Below are positions 1 to 7,493 of a stretch of DNA of 8,997 bases, one piece after another. This DNA comes from Alteromonadaceae bacterium (lineage in GTDB: Bacteria; Pseudomonadota; Gammaproteobacteria; Pseudomonadales; Oleiphilaceae), in assembly GCA_013393545.1 (NCBI GenBank), contig JABXHG010000402.1:1-8997 (forward strand), given 5' to 3'. The position numbers and the translations under genes were made by a program. The stretch's first letter is position 1; each line of letters starts with the position of its first letter. The notes below the pieces were generated by a model. It ran no database searches. It saw only the letters and a program-made list of their open reading frames with translations, and was not told the origin of the DNA.

Positions 1-72
1 AGAGGATAACTCCTATAGGCGATGTGACCATCCGAGACCCTACACCTAACGTCGAAGAGTCTTAAATAGATC

Positions 73-85
73 CATAAATCTTATG
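73..85. promoter_or_regulatory. CATAA-N3-TTATG dyad upstream of the TTT operon
   Basis: A perfect inverted repeat, CATAA, three bases, TTATG, lies about 90 bases before the tctC-like start. Its right arm belongs to the 9-mer CTTATGTTT (80-88), which recurs exactly at 4012-4020 between the LysR gene and the dioxygenase. A short dyad shared by two promoter regions next to a LysR gene fits an operator. This is inference; the region is AT-rich, so chance similarity is possible. Confidence 0.3.
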
Positions 86-121
86 TTTCTGTGGAATTTA
101 TTTAATTGTATGACTAAGCAT

Positions 122-131
122 CTAGCGCTAG
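122..131. repeat. 10-bp perfect palindrome CTAGCGCTAG
   Basis: A self-complementary 10-mer sits 46 bases before the tctC-like start codon, in the likely promoter or leader of the transporter operon. It could be an operator for a dimeric regulator or simply a chance palindrome. I see no second copy in the other intergenic regions and no convincing -35/-10 pair around it. Confidence 0.25.
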
Positions 132-164
132 CTTTTAGTATGTCCTCACAACACAATACAACAT

Positions 165-169
165 AAGGA
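165..169 (+). promoter_or_regulatory. Ribosome binding site of the tctC-like gene
   Basis: AAGGA lies seven bases before the ATG at 177, which supports that start. The same AAGGA and spacing recur before the tctA-like gene (1605-1609). Bases 1-164 otherwise contain no gene that I can support. Confidence 0.7.
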
Positions 170-176
170 TCTATAC

Positions 177-1133
177 ATGCTATCTAACAAAATCAAAATG
201 ACTGCAGCACTGGTTACCCTCGCTTCTAGTACTGTACTGCAGGCGGCAGATTATCCACAGAAAAACATAAATTACATTGTACCGTTTGCGGCCGGTGGGG
301 CCGTCGACTTCACCGGCCGTCTGATTGCCGAAGAAGCACCAAGCGCTTTCGACGGGCACAAGTTCATCGTCAAGAATATGCCTGGCGGTGGTGCCGTGAT
401 TGGCCAGACGTATGCCAGTTCGGCACCCGCCGATGGGTATACCTTGCTCGCCATGACGTCGTCAGTCATTAACAACTCACTCACCAAGAAAGTGGCTTAC
501 GACCTGGATAGCTTTACGCCGTTGGCATTATACAACCTTGATCCAGAAGTGATTGTTACGTCAGCCGATAGCGATATAAAAAATTTGGACGACTTCCTGA
601 GCGCGGCTAAAAACGGTAGTGTCAGTATCGCTACGCCCGGTACGTCAACGTCTCACCACATTGCCGCCTTGTCGCTGGCAGAAGAAAGTGACCTCAACTT
701 TCGCTATGTGCACAATTCAAGCGCTGCTATGCAGCTTCAACAATTGATGGGTGGCCATACTGAAGCAGGTTTCATGTCACTGGGTGAGGCTGTCGGGCCT
801 GCTCAGGACGGCAGCCTTCGCATTCTGGTGGTGATGGACGACACGCGCAGCGACCTGGCCCCCGAGGCGCCTACCTATAAGGAGCTCACCGACGAGGATC
901 TACAATGGGGCACTTTCCGTGGCATTGCAGCGCCGGCTGACCTACCCGACGATGTAGAAGCCCAGTTGGAAACGCGCCTAGGTGAGCTGCTCACCTCACC
1001 TGGATTTGTGGAGCGCATGAACGAGTCGGGCTACAAGGTTGACTATCGGGACGGCGATGCCTTTCGCCAATACCTCGACTCGACTGCAGAAAAGATGCAG
1101 CAGGTTCTTCCCTTGCTGGTTGATGGTTCATGA
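177..1133 (+). CDS. TTT transporter periplasmic substrate-binding protein (TctC/Bug family)
   Basis: This is the extracytoplasmic solute receptor of a tripartite tricarboxylate transporter. It captures an organic anion in the periplasm and hands it to the TctAB membrane complex. Residues 1-24 form a Sec signal peptide: lysines at 5 and 7, a hydrophobic core at 9-21 and likely cleavage near LQA-A. The mature protein shows family hallmarks: PFAAGGAVD at 36-44 (first ligand loop), NMPGGGAVIG at 67-76 and APADGYTLL at 83-91. At 318 aa it is of usual length for the family. AAGGA at 165-169 supports the start. The stop overlaps the next start as ATGA, so translation is probably coupled to the tctB-like gene. 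Bug proteins bind very diverse carboxylates, so the ligand cannot be named. Neighbouring sulfur genes suggest an organosulfur acid, which is inference. Confidence 0.93.
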   Translation: MLSNKIKMTAALVTLASSTVLQAADYPQKNINYIVPFAAGGAVDFTGRLIAEEAPSAFDGHKFIVKNMPGGGAVIGQTYASSAPADGYTLLAMTSSVINNSLTKKVAYDLDSFTPLALYNLDPEVIVTSADSDIKNLDDFLSAAKNGSVSIATPGTSTSHHIAALSLAEESDLNFRYVHNSSAAMQLQQLMGGHTEAGFMSLGEAVGPAQDGSLRILVVMDDTRSDLAPEAPTYKELTDEDLQWGTFRGIAAPADLPDDVEAQLETRLGELLTSPGFVERMNESGYKVDYRDGDAFRQYLDSTAEKMQQVLPLLVDGS

Positions 1134-1582
1134 ATCGTCGCCTTTCTCCTTTCTCCGGGCACTGGTTGGACAGGGTGTTGGCCCTGGTGGTGCTCGGCTT
1201 ATCCATCGGTGTGTTAACAACGGTCAGCGACTATCCCGATGCAGCTGCTAGCTTACCGTCGATACTTGGGTGGCTGTTACTAATGTGCAGTGTCGGGCTT
1301 TGGCTGTTTCCTGGAAAACAAGCCGAACTATCGGGCATCCATGGCGGTGGCTTGGTCGTGGCATTAGTTGTCTTCTGCTTATCGCTCTGGCTCTTTGAGC
1401 ATGCCGGTGGCGACGTCGCATTACTGGTGCTGTTTCTAGGCTGCGCGTGGATAATGGGCTACCCCATAGGCTTGCGGCTGATTTTTATTGGGCTGTTCTT
1501 CATGGCCGTGATCGGCGTTTTATTCGGCAACTTGCTCGGCGTCCCATTACCCGGGCCTGTGTTCAGTCTGTTTATCGAGTAA
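1130..1582 (+). CDS. TTT transporter small membrane subunit (TctB family)
   Basis: This is the small, poorly conserved membrane component of the TTT importer, which pairs with TctA in the inner membrane. The 150-residue protein is almost wholly hydrophobic, with segments at about 15-32, 45-61, 73-90, 96-109 and 113-134. The two longest loops are near 33-44 and 62-72. TctB proteins usually have four helices, so 96-134 may be one or two. Identification rests on size, topology and its position between TctC- and TctA-like genes, because TctB has no strong motif. The ATG overlaps the upstream TGA by four bases and no separate ribosome binding site is evident, which suggests coupling. The next gene starts 34 bases after the stop. 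Confidence 0.88.
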   Translation: MNRRLSPFSGHWLDRVLALVVLGLSIGVLTTVSDYPDAAASLPSILGWLLLMCSVGLWLFPGKQAELSGIHGGGLVVALVVFCLSLWLFEHAGGDVALLVLFLGCAWIMGYPIGLRLIFIGLFFMAVIGVLFGNLLGVPLPGPVFSLFIE

Positions 1583-1604
1583 TGCCGTCCCCCCAGCCCT
1601 CTGT

Positions 1605-1609
1605 AAGGA
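1605..1609 (+). promoter_or_regulatory. Ribosome binding site of the tctA-like gene
   Basis: AAGGA precedes the ATG at 1617 by seven bases, in the 34-base gap after the tctB-like gene. It fixes the tctA start and gives that subunit its own initiation signal, unlike the overlapping tctB. Confidence 0.7.
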
Positions 1610-1616
1610 CATTTAC

Positions 1617-3122
1617 ATGGATTATTCTGCACTGCTTGCTGCCGGGTCGCATGCCTTCAGCCTCTGGCCCCTGCTAAGTCTCCTGGCCGGCGTTACGCTG
1701 GGCCTAGTGGTAGGCTCCATACCTGGACTCAACGATACCATCACGCTTGCTGTTCTGGTCCCTATTACCTTCGCGATGCCTTCTGATATCGCTTTTCCAT
1801 TACTGGTCGGGGTGTATTGCGCAGCATGTTTCGGGGGGTCCTTCCCCGCCATTCTGTTGAAGATTCCTGGGACGGCGTCGTCAGTGCTGACAGCCGTCGA
1901 TGGCCATGAGATGGTCAAGAAGGGTCGGGCTGGTCAAGCGCTGGGCATCGCTACGTACAGCTCTACGTTTGCGGGTACCCTGTCAGCGTTGGTACTGGTT
2001 TTCTTTGCCCCACTGCTCGCGCATTATGCTCTCCGTTTTGGCCCCGCTGAGTATTTTTCTCTTAGCCTTCTGGGGCTCTCTACGGTGGTGGGCATGGGCG
2101 CTGGCAATGTCATGAAGAGCACGCTGTCCTGCCTGCTTGGCCTCTTGGTGGCGATGATAGGGATGAGTCCCGAGGCCGGTTATCCTCGCTTTACGTTCGA
2201 TAATTTCTGGCTCTTTGAGGGGTTGCCGCTTACTCCGATCCTGATCGGTCTTTTCGGTCTTAGCGTGGTTTTTGAAATGCTTTCGAAAGACGCCGAAAGC
2301 GCAAACAATACGCTGCGCCAACCGATCCGCTTCACTGATATGCTCCTTTCCTGGAAAATGATCCGCCGCCTGATGCCCACTTGGCTGAACGCCTCGGTGC
2401 TGGGCAATGTGGTCGGGATCTTGCCGGGGGCGGGTATGCTTGTTGCCATCTATATGGCTTATGATCGGGTGCGTCGGCGCTTTGGTGAACGTTGCGGCCA
2501 AGGGCTCCCCGAAGGTATTGCCGCGCCAGAAGCGGCGAACAACTCGGTAGTTGCCAGCTCTATGGTGCCGCTACTGTCTCTGGGGATACCTGGCAACTCA
2601 ACTTCGGCGTTGTTTCTTGGTGCTCTACTTATTCAGGGCTTGCGTCCAGGCCCCTCACTCTTCACCGATAGCCCAGATATAGCGTACTTGATTGTCATAT
2701 GCTTTGTTATTGCTAATTTGCTCATGTTTCCATTGGGCTTGTTGCTGGCAAGAGTCGTGCCCAATTTGCTCCGATTGATACCTCAATCCCTGTTAGCTGC
2801 CGCCATTGCCGTACTCTGCTTTACCGGGGCCTTTGCTATTGGCAATAGTACTTTCGGTATAGTCGTTGCGCTTATCTTTGGCGTCATCGGCTTTCTTTTC
2901 AATCGCGTAAATGTGCCGCTATCGCCATTTATTCTTGCTCTGGTTCTGGCGCCGGTCATTGAGCGTTCCTTCTTCCAGAGCATGTCGTTGTCGGGTGGCT
3001 CAATCAATTACTTTTTTACCCAGCCGCTAAGCTTGGGAATGCTGATTTTCACCCTGTTGTTCCTTCTCTGGCCACTATGGAAAAGGATGGTACGACGTTA
3101 CCGGCAGCATGCCAGCGCTTAA
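1617..3122 (+). CDS. TTT transporter large membrane subunit (TctA family)
   Basis: This is the transport channel of the TTT system, an inner-membrane protein that carries the substrate delivered by the TctC-like receptor, normally driven by an ion gradient. Its 501 residues match the usual TctA length and are mostly hydrophobic helices. Clear signatures: GSIPGLND at 33-40, the segment GGSFPAILLKIPGT (73-86) followed by DGHEMVKKGRAG, a second inverted-repeat-like GILPGAG at 267-273, and GIPGNST at 323-329 followed by the hydrophobic stretch ending in GLRPGP. It begins 34 bases after the tctB-like stop with its own AAGGA. Its end lies only five bases from the stop of the convergent LysR gene. 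Substrate specificity is set mainly by the binding protein, so none is assigned here. Confidence 0.95.
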   Translation: MDYSALLAAGSHAFSLWPLLSLLAGVTLGLVVGSIPGLNDTITLAVLVPITFAMPSDIAFPLLVGVYCAACFGGSFPAILLKIPGTASSVLTAVDGHEMVKKGRAGQALGIATYSSTFAGTLSALVLVFFAPLLAHYALRFGPAEYFSLSLLGLSTVVGMGAGNVMKSTLSCLLGLLVAMIGMSPEAGYPRFTFDNFWLFEGLPLTPILIGLFGLSVVFEMLSKDAESANNTLRQPIRFTDMLLSWKMIRRLMPTWLNASVLGNVVGILPGAGMLVAIYMAYDRVRRRFGERCGQGLPEGIAAPEAANNSVVASSMVPLLSLGIPGNSTSALFLGALLIQGLRPGPSLFTDSPDIAYLIVICFVIANLLMFPLGLLLARVVPNLLRLIPQSLLAAAIAVLCFTGAFAIGNSTFGIVVALIFGVIGFLFNRVNVPLSPFILALVLAPVIERSFFQSMSLSGGSINYFFTQPLSLGMLIFTLLFLLWPLWKRMVRRYRQHASA

Positions 3123-3127
3123 TTTGT

Positions 3128-3997
3128 TCAGCGCCCCGGCGAAGACTGCCCTCCTACTTGACTGGCTAAAAGCTGGTAGAGCTTGGAGGCAGCTTCGCTG
3201 GGGTTATCGTCTCGCAGGTAGAGGTAAAAGTTGATATCGGGCAGCGGAGGAAAGCCTTGTCGCTCTCCTAACACTCGGAATTCGGGAGTGACCATCTCGA
3301 TACTGCGTGCCGTAACGCCTAGCCCTGCACGTACTGCTGCTTTGATGCCGGCAAGGTTAGGGGCAATGTAGCTTTCCTGGTAAGTTCGGCCCTGATGTAT
3401 CAACGCTTCCTGCGCAATACGGCGAAAGATACTGGGTTCATCCGCCAGCACCAGAGGTAAGGAGCCTGATGCATCGAGCTGATAGTCACTTGCGGCAATC
3501 CATACCACAGGGGAGCTGCGTAAAATAAGATGTGGATGCCCCCTAGCCTCGCGTGTGGAAATGGTAAGGTCCAGCTCTCCGGCATATAACATGTCCATGA
3601 GATCGGGGCTTCGCCCCACATGAATCGCCATCGAAAGATGCGGGTTTGCTCGAGCAAAACGCTGCAGGATACCGGGTAATACGGTGTCAGCAATATCTGC
3701 CGGAGCGCCGATACGTACCGGCCCACTGAGTTCCTGATCGTTAAGCATCGACCATAGCTCGTCATGTAAGGCAAGCAATCGCCGCGCATACTCCGACAGG
3801 CGAATGCCGGCCGGCGTGAGCTGCTTCTGGCGCCCTCGCTTGACGAATAGAGCGACTTGCAACTCATCTTCCAGGCGCCCCATTTGCTGGCTAATTGCCG
3901 GCTGAGATTTATGTACCTTCAGCGCCGCTTTGGCAAAGCTGTTTTCATCACAAATGGTAATGAAGGTCCTAAGCAAAGAAAGGTCTAAATGACGCAT
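3128..3997 (-). CDS. LysR-family transcriptional regulator
   Basis: This is a probable effector-responsive DNA-binding regulator of the flanking operons. Residues 1-60 form the winged helix-turn-helix: LRTFITICDENSFAKAA, then SQPAISQQMGRLEDELQ and LFVKRGR, ending with the usual LTPAG at 60-64. The rest (about 89-285) is the two-lobed periplasmic-binding-like effector domain, seen as PVRIGAP near 94 and the later GVTAR segment. Length (289 aa) is normal. The gene is divergent from the dioxygenase operon (102 bases between starts) and convergent with the tctA-like gene. Classic LysR proteins control a divergent operon and themselves, so the dioxygenase-rhodanese-lyase block is the likeliest target. 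The transporter operon is a second candidate because of the shared CTTATGTTT word. Effector unknown. The ribosome binding site is weak. Confidence 0.93.
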   Translation of the reverse strand: MRHLDLSLLRTFITICDENSFAKAALKVHKSQPAISQQMGRLEDELQVALFVKRGRQKQLTPAGIRLSEYARRLLALHDELWSMLNDQELSGPVRIGAPADIADTVLPGILQRFARANPHLSMAIHVGRSPDLMDMLYAGELDLTISTREARGHPHLILRSSPVVWIAASDYQLDASGSLPLVLADEPSIFRRIAQEALIHQGRTYQESYIAPNLAGIKAAVRAGLGVTARSIEMVTPEFRVLGERQGFPPLPDINFYLYLRDDNPSEAASKLYQLLASQVGGQSSPGR

Positions 3998-4099
3998 ATA
4001 CTTAAGCTCGACTTATGTTTTAAGCGGACAATCTTATTATAAATATAAAAACCAGTGCAGTACATTAGTAATGAATTCCCCAAAAAACGAGATAGCCAA
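3998..4099. promoter_or_regulatory. Divergent promoter/operator region between lysR and the dioxygenase gene
   Basis: This 102-base gap must hold promoters for both directions if the + strand start is at 4100. It is strongly AT-rich at 4031-4050 with several TATAAA/TATTAT-like -10 candidates, but I could not settle on a good -35 partner. CTTAA at 4001-4005 and TTAAG at 4020-4024 form an inverted repeat close to the LysR start, and CTTATGTTT at 4012-4020 repeats the word at 80-88. This is the expected site for LysR autoregulation and activation of the operon; the exact operator is inferred. Confidence 0.45.
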
Positions 4100-4702
4100 A
4101 TGGATACTTCAGCCGATACTCGTCAGCAGACTGTCAATGCAGCGCTTAACCGCATACGCCAAACACTAACCCTGCAAGGCCTTGAGCGCTCGACACTTGA
4201 TACCGTACTCGCTGAGCTCAAGCAGCTGGCGGCACGCCAAGATCTTTGGAATTCGACCGACTTCCCTCCTCCGAGTGCAGATGAACGCCAAGCGCGCTAT
4301 CTGATTAACCAGCAAGAGGACAAAACCTTCGCACTCTACCTTAACGTTATGCGGCCAGGCAAGCGCATTCCGCCCCATAACCATACGACCTGGGCATGTA
4401 TCGCGGCCGTCGAGGGTGAGGAGACAAATACCCTGTACCGGCGCTTGGATGATGGGTCTGTTCCCGGCAAGGCAGAGCTGGCTATCGACCATCACATTAC
4501 CGTCGGCCCCGGCAGCGGCGTTGCCTTGATGCCCGACGATATTCATGCGGTACTGATTGAAGGCGACACCCCCATCCGGCACTTGCATCTCTATGGCCAT
4601 GCTTTAGAAACGCTCAACAACCGTATTACCTTCGACGTAAGTTCCGGCACTTGCCAGCGTATGGATGTCGGCGTCAAGACGCGCCAGGCGGGAGAGCATT
4701 AA
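4100..4702 (+). CDS. Cysteine dioxygenase-family cupin (thiol dioxygenase)
   Basis: This is a non-haem iron thiol dioxygenase of the cysteine dioxygenase type, which adds O2 to a thiol to give a sulfinate (cysteine to cysteine sulfinate in the type enzyme). Numbering from ATG 4100 (200 aa), the iron ligands are His93 and His95 (PPHNHTTW) and His149 (PDDIHAV). HLHLYG supplies His163 and Tyr165, matching His155 and Tyr157 of mammalian CDO. By hand alignment Arg66 (QARYLINQ) matches the carboxylate-binding Arg60, favouring an amino-acid or carboxylate thiol. Cys100 falls where the cross-linking Cys93 lies. A GTG at 4055 is in frame but adds 15 unconvincing residues; the ribosome binding site for 4100 is also weak (GAG at 4089). 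It overlaps the rhodanese gene by one base. Alternatives are 3-mercaptopropionate or mercaptosuccinate dioxygenase. Confidence 0.85.
   Translation: MDTSADTRQQTVNAALNRIRQTLTLQGLERSTLDTVLAELKQLAARQDLWNSTDFPPPSADERQARYLINQQEDKTFALYLNVMRPGKRIPPHNHTTWACIAAVEGEETNTLYRRLDDGSVPGKAELAIDHHITVGPGSGVALMPDDIHAVLIEGDTPIRHLHLYGHALETLNNRITFDVSSGTCQRMDVGVKTRQAGEH
4690..4694 (+). promoter_or_regulatory. Ribosome binding site deciding the rhodanese start
   Basis: GGGAG, seven bases before the ATG at 4702, lies inside the end of the dioxygenase gene. It supports 4702 over the in-frame TTG at 4651, which would add 17 residues unlike a rhodanese domain. The stop and start overlap as TAATG. Confidence 0.65.
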
Positions 4703-6273
4703 TGCGCAGTATCTCTCCAAAAGCACTCAAGCATATGCTGGCCCAAACCAGCGAAGAGGTGGCCGTTCTCGACATCCGCGAATTCGGAGAGTACGGCATG
4801 GGCCATCCTTTCCATGCCGTCAATGCCCCCTTCAGCCAGCTGGAAGCAATCATCACCCGGTTAGTGCCGCGTCATTCTGTGCAAGTCGTTGTGATGGATG
4901 ATCACGATGAAGGGCGTGCGCGGCGTTCAAGCCAGCGGCTAAGTGAGTTGGGTTACCACCGTGTCGCCTGGATGGAGGGCGGAGTCGCTGCATGGCAGGC
5001 AATGGGTTACGGGCTTTTTGCCGGTGTCAATGTCGTGAGCAAGACCTTCGGCGAGCTGGTGCAAGAGCACTACCATACGCCGGGTCTTGATGCATCTATA
5101 TTGGCTGACTGGCAGCAACAGCAGAAAAATGTACACGTCATCGACGGGCGTACCATCCCTGAATACAAAAAAATGAACATCCCGGGCAGTGCCTGCTGCC
5201 CCAATGGCGAATTAGCCAAGCGGCTGCCTGCAATGCTGGAGGGTGATACCACGACCCCGGTGGTAATCAATTGTGCTGGCCGTACACGCAGTATCATCGG
5301 CGCTCAGACCTTGCGTTGGCTGGGCATACAGAACCCGGTATTCGCTCTTGAAAACGGCACCCAGGGTTGGCAACTGGCCGGACTACAGCTTGAAAACGGT
5401 AGCACGCGCCATTATCCCGACGAGGTGTCACCGAATGCTACATGGGCTGCTGACGCACGCAGCCTGGCCGAGAAGCACGGGGTGTCAGGCATTGATGCCA
5501 CGACGCTGAATGCCTGGATGAGCAGCGATCAGCGGACAACCTACGTCTTTGATGTACGTACCGTCGAAGAGTGGCAGCATGCGAGCCCCAGAGGGGCCAT
5601 ACATGCCCCGGGTGGTCAGTTAATCCAGGCCACAGATCACTGGGTCGGTGTTTATCGTGCACGGCTGGTACTAATTGATGACGACGAGTGCCGCGCACCG
5701 GTTGTCGCTACCTGGCTTACGCTTATGGGAATGGAAGTGGCTTGGCTTCGTGGAGGCGCAAGCGGCTGGGGAGACCTGAATTGTCTGGCTCAGCGCGCGG
5801 CGTCAGCACCAGCGCTGTCTCCACTCCCCTTGTGTGATCTCAAGACGGCCCTGGCACCCACGACGCTGTGCCTGGATGTTCGTCCCGGAATGCAGTTTCG
5901 CGAAGGACATTTACCCGGAGTGCTGTGGGTCAACCGCTCTCTGCTTGAGACCCAGCTAGCTAATGTTGATGTTTGCCGCCCGATCGTCATCATCGGCGAT
6001 GAAGGACGCAGTGCTTGCTTGGCGGCTGATCTCGCCGTGTTAGGTATTTCCCCGCCCAGTCGGTTGCCTCCTGATACTGCCGCCTGGGAGGATGCCAGCG
6101 TTATTCTAGAACACACTCCGCATTATCCTGACGATGAGAGCTGCATTGACTTCCTGTTTTTCGTTCATGATCGCCATGACGGTAACCTTGAGGCTTCGCG
6201 CCGCTATCTCGCCTGGGAGACGGGACTGCTCGCTCAACTCGATTCAGAAGAACGTAAAACTTTCGCGATCTAA
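4702..6273 (+). CDS. Four-domain rhodanese-like sulfurtransferase with one catalytic cysteine
   Basis: This is a cytoplasmic protein (no signal peptide) of 523 aa built from four tandem rhodanese-like domains. Domain 1 (about 1-115) has VLDIREFGEY and a cysteine-less loop at Asp66-Arg72. Domain 2 (about 125-250) has VIDGRTIPEYKK and the active loop C-A-G-R-T-R with Cys191. Domain 3 (about 270-375) has VFDVRTVEEW, with Asp326 where the cysteine should be. Domain 4 (about 390-490) has LCLDVRPGMQF and a cysteine-less loop around DEGRS (433-437). Rhodaneses move sulfane sulfur through a cysteine persulfide to acceptors such as cyanide, sulfite or thiols; only domain 2 should do so here. Coupling to a thiol dioxygenase (one-base overlap) and a C-S lyase (18-base gap) suggests handling of persulfide released from organosulfur compounds. 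The physiological donor and acceptor are unknown. Confidence 0.9.
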   Translation: MRSISPKALKHMLAQTSEEVAVLDIREFGEYGMGHPFHAVNAPFSQLEAIITRLVPRHSVQVVVMDDHDEGRARRSSQRLSELGYHRVAWMEGGVAAWQAMGYGLFAGVNVVSKTFGELVQEHYHTPGLDASILADWQQQQKNVHVIDGRTIPEYKKMNIPGSACCPNGELAKRLPAMLEGDTTTPVVINCAGRTRSIIGAQTLRWLGIQNPVFALENGTQGWQLAGLQLENGSTRHYPDEVSPNATWAADARSLAEKHGVSGIDATTLNAWMSSDQRTTYVFDVRTVEEWQHASPRGAIHAPGGQLIQATDHWVGVYRARLVLIDDDECRAPVVATWLTLMGMEVAWLRGGASGWGDLNCLAQRAASAPALSPLPLCDLKTALAPTTLCLDVRPGMQFREGHLPGVLWVNRSLLETQLANVDVCRPIVIIGDEGRSACLAADLAVLGISPPSRLPPDTAAWEDASVILEHTPHYPDDESCIDFLFFVHDRHDGNLEASRRYLAWETGLLAQLDSEERKTFAI

Positions 6274-6281
6274 CTCTTAAT

Positions 6282-6285
6282 GGAG
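6282..6285 (+). promoter_or_regulatory. Ribosome binding site deciding the C-S lyase start
   Basis: GGAG, six bases before the ATG at 6292, supports that start. The ATG at 6280 has no such signal and its own codons would cover the GGAG, so it is probably not used. Confidence 0.65.
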
Positions 6286-6291
6286 ATCACC

Positions 6292-7473
6292 ATGACACTT
6301 GAGACTGACCTGATTCATCTTGCCCGTCCCCGACAGTCGCCCGCGCCCGTCAATCCACCGGTGGTTCGCGCCAGCACAGTGACATTCAACACCATCCAGC
6401 AAATGCGCGACACCAAGCAACGCCGCAGCCATGGAGAACGGATGTTCAGCTATGGCCGACGTGGCACTCCGACCACTTATGCCCTGGAAGATGCCATTTC
6501 ACGACTCGAGGATGGAGAACATACGCAGCTGTTACCGTCGGGCGTGGCAGCGATAAATTTAGTTTTTATGACGCTAGCGAAGCCTGGTGCTCACGTTGTT
6601 ATTGCTGACAGCGTTTATCAGCCCGTTCGTCGTATCGTGGAAGGCTGGCTAACTCCCTGGGGCGTATCGGTCGATTATTTCGACGGCAGCAGCGCGCATC
6701 TGCAGTCAGTTATTCGGACCGATACCTGCTTGATTTATACCGAAATCCCCGGATCCCTTGTTTATGAAATGCAGGACCTGCCCGCGTTGAGCGATGTGGC
6801 GAGCCGCCATGATATCCCCATAGTCGTCGATAACACCTGGGCCAGTGGAATACTGATGCAGCCCTTGGCGTATGGCGCCACCGTGTCGCTGATGGCAGGC
6901 ACAAAATACGTGGTTGGGCACTCTGATGTCATGCTGGGCAGCGTGACTGCCAATGGTGAGGTTGGTCAGCAACTCCGCGAAATGGCCGTGACACTGGGGC
7001 AGAGCATTGGCGCTGATGACGCTTATCTAGCCCTCCGTGGATTGCGCACCCTCGCGTGCCGTATGGCAACGCATGCCAGCAACGCACAAAAGTTGGGCGA
7101 CTGGCTGGCCTACCAGCGTCATGTAGCTCATATTCATCAGCCTTCGCGCGCTGATCACCCTGGTCATCAGCTTTGGCAGCGCGACTTCAGCGGTGGCAAT
7201 GGTCTGCTAACGATCGAATTTACTCCCGACATCACGACCCAACAACTCGATGCTCTTGTGGATCGCCTAGCTCTGTTTGCTATCGGCTCCTCTTGGGGCG
7301 GCTTTGAAAGCCTTGCCTTGCCTTGTGATATAGCGGCAGCGCGAAGTCTGGATAATAACTGGTCACACCGTGGCCCTTGCCTGCGCTTGCATATTGGCTT
7401 GGAATCGCCGGAGGATCTTGTGATGGATCTTGCGCAGGCATGGTCAGTCTTGAGCTGCAGGGCACAAGAATAG
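6292..7473 (+). CDS. PLP-dependent carbon-sulfur lyase, cystathionine beta-lyase (MetC) type
   Basis: This is an enzyme of the Cys/Met-metabolism PLP family. MetC-type members split cystathionine into homocysteine, pyruvate and ammonia, and many also cleave cysteine or cystine to release sulfide or persulfide. Numbering from ATG 6292 (393 aa, normal length), GTKYVVGHSDVMLG carries the Schiff-base Lys205 and VVDNTW the pyridine-binding Asp180. SYGRRGTPT and ADSVYQP match the YGRRGT and active-site Tyr regions of E. coli MetC. Near the C-terminus SSWGGFESL and RLHIGLE supply the substrate-carboxylate site. The whole order follows MetC rather than cystathionine gamma-synthase. It lies 18 bases after the rhodanese gene in the same operon. 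With a thiol dioxygenase and rhodanese as partners, a catabolic desulfurating role seems likelier than methionine synthesis; that is inference. Confidence 0.92.
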   Translation: MTLETDLIHLARPRQSPAPVNPPVVRASTVTFNTIQQMRDTKQRRSHGERMFSYGRRGTPTTYALEDAISRLEDGEHTQLLPSGVAAINLVFMTLAKPGAHVVIADSVYQPVRRIVEGWLTPWGVSVDYFDGSSAHLQSVIRTDTCLIYTEIPGSLVYEMQDLPALSDVASRHDIPIVVDNTWASGILMQPLAYGATVSLMAGTKYVVGHSDVMLGSVTANGEVGQQLREMAVTLGQSIGADDAYLALRGLRTLACRMATHASNAQKLGDWLAYQRHVAHIHQPSRADHPGHQLWQRDFSGGNGLLTIEFTPDITTQQLDALVDRLALFAIGSSWGGFESLALPCDIAAARSLDNNWSHRGPCLRLHIGLESPEDLVMDLAQAWSVLSCRAQE

Positions 7474-7493
7474 TGTTCCACGACTTTTAGGAC

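Noticed and set aside
1983..2501. Long open frame on the minus strand inside the tctA-like gene (172 codons), plus several shorter antisense frames
   Set aside because: Its translation is rich in His, Arg, Lys and Gln with no recognisable domain and lies opposite a strongly conserved membrane gene; it is a shadow of the real frame.
3114..3134. Possible bidirectional terminator between tctA and lysR (GCGCT...AGCGC)
   Set aside because: The stem is only five base pairs with a ten-base loop and no T run on either strand, and it overlaps both stop codons; too weak to call.
4055..4099. N-terminal extension of the dioxygenase from the GTG at 4055
   Set aside because: It would add 15 residues that begin in the AT-rich promoter region and lack family similarity; ATG 4100 gives a normal length.
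4651..4701. TTG start extending the rhodanese gene back into the dioxygenase gene
   Set aside because: The ATG at 4702 has GGGAG at proper spacing and a TAATG junction typical of coupled genes; the extra 17 residues look like out-of-frame dioxygenase sequence.
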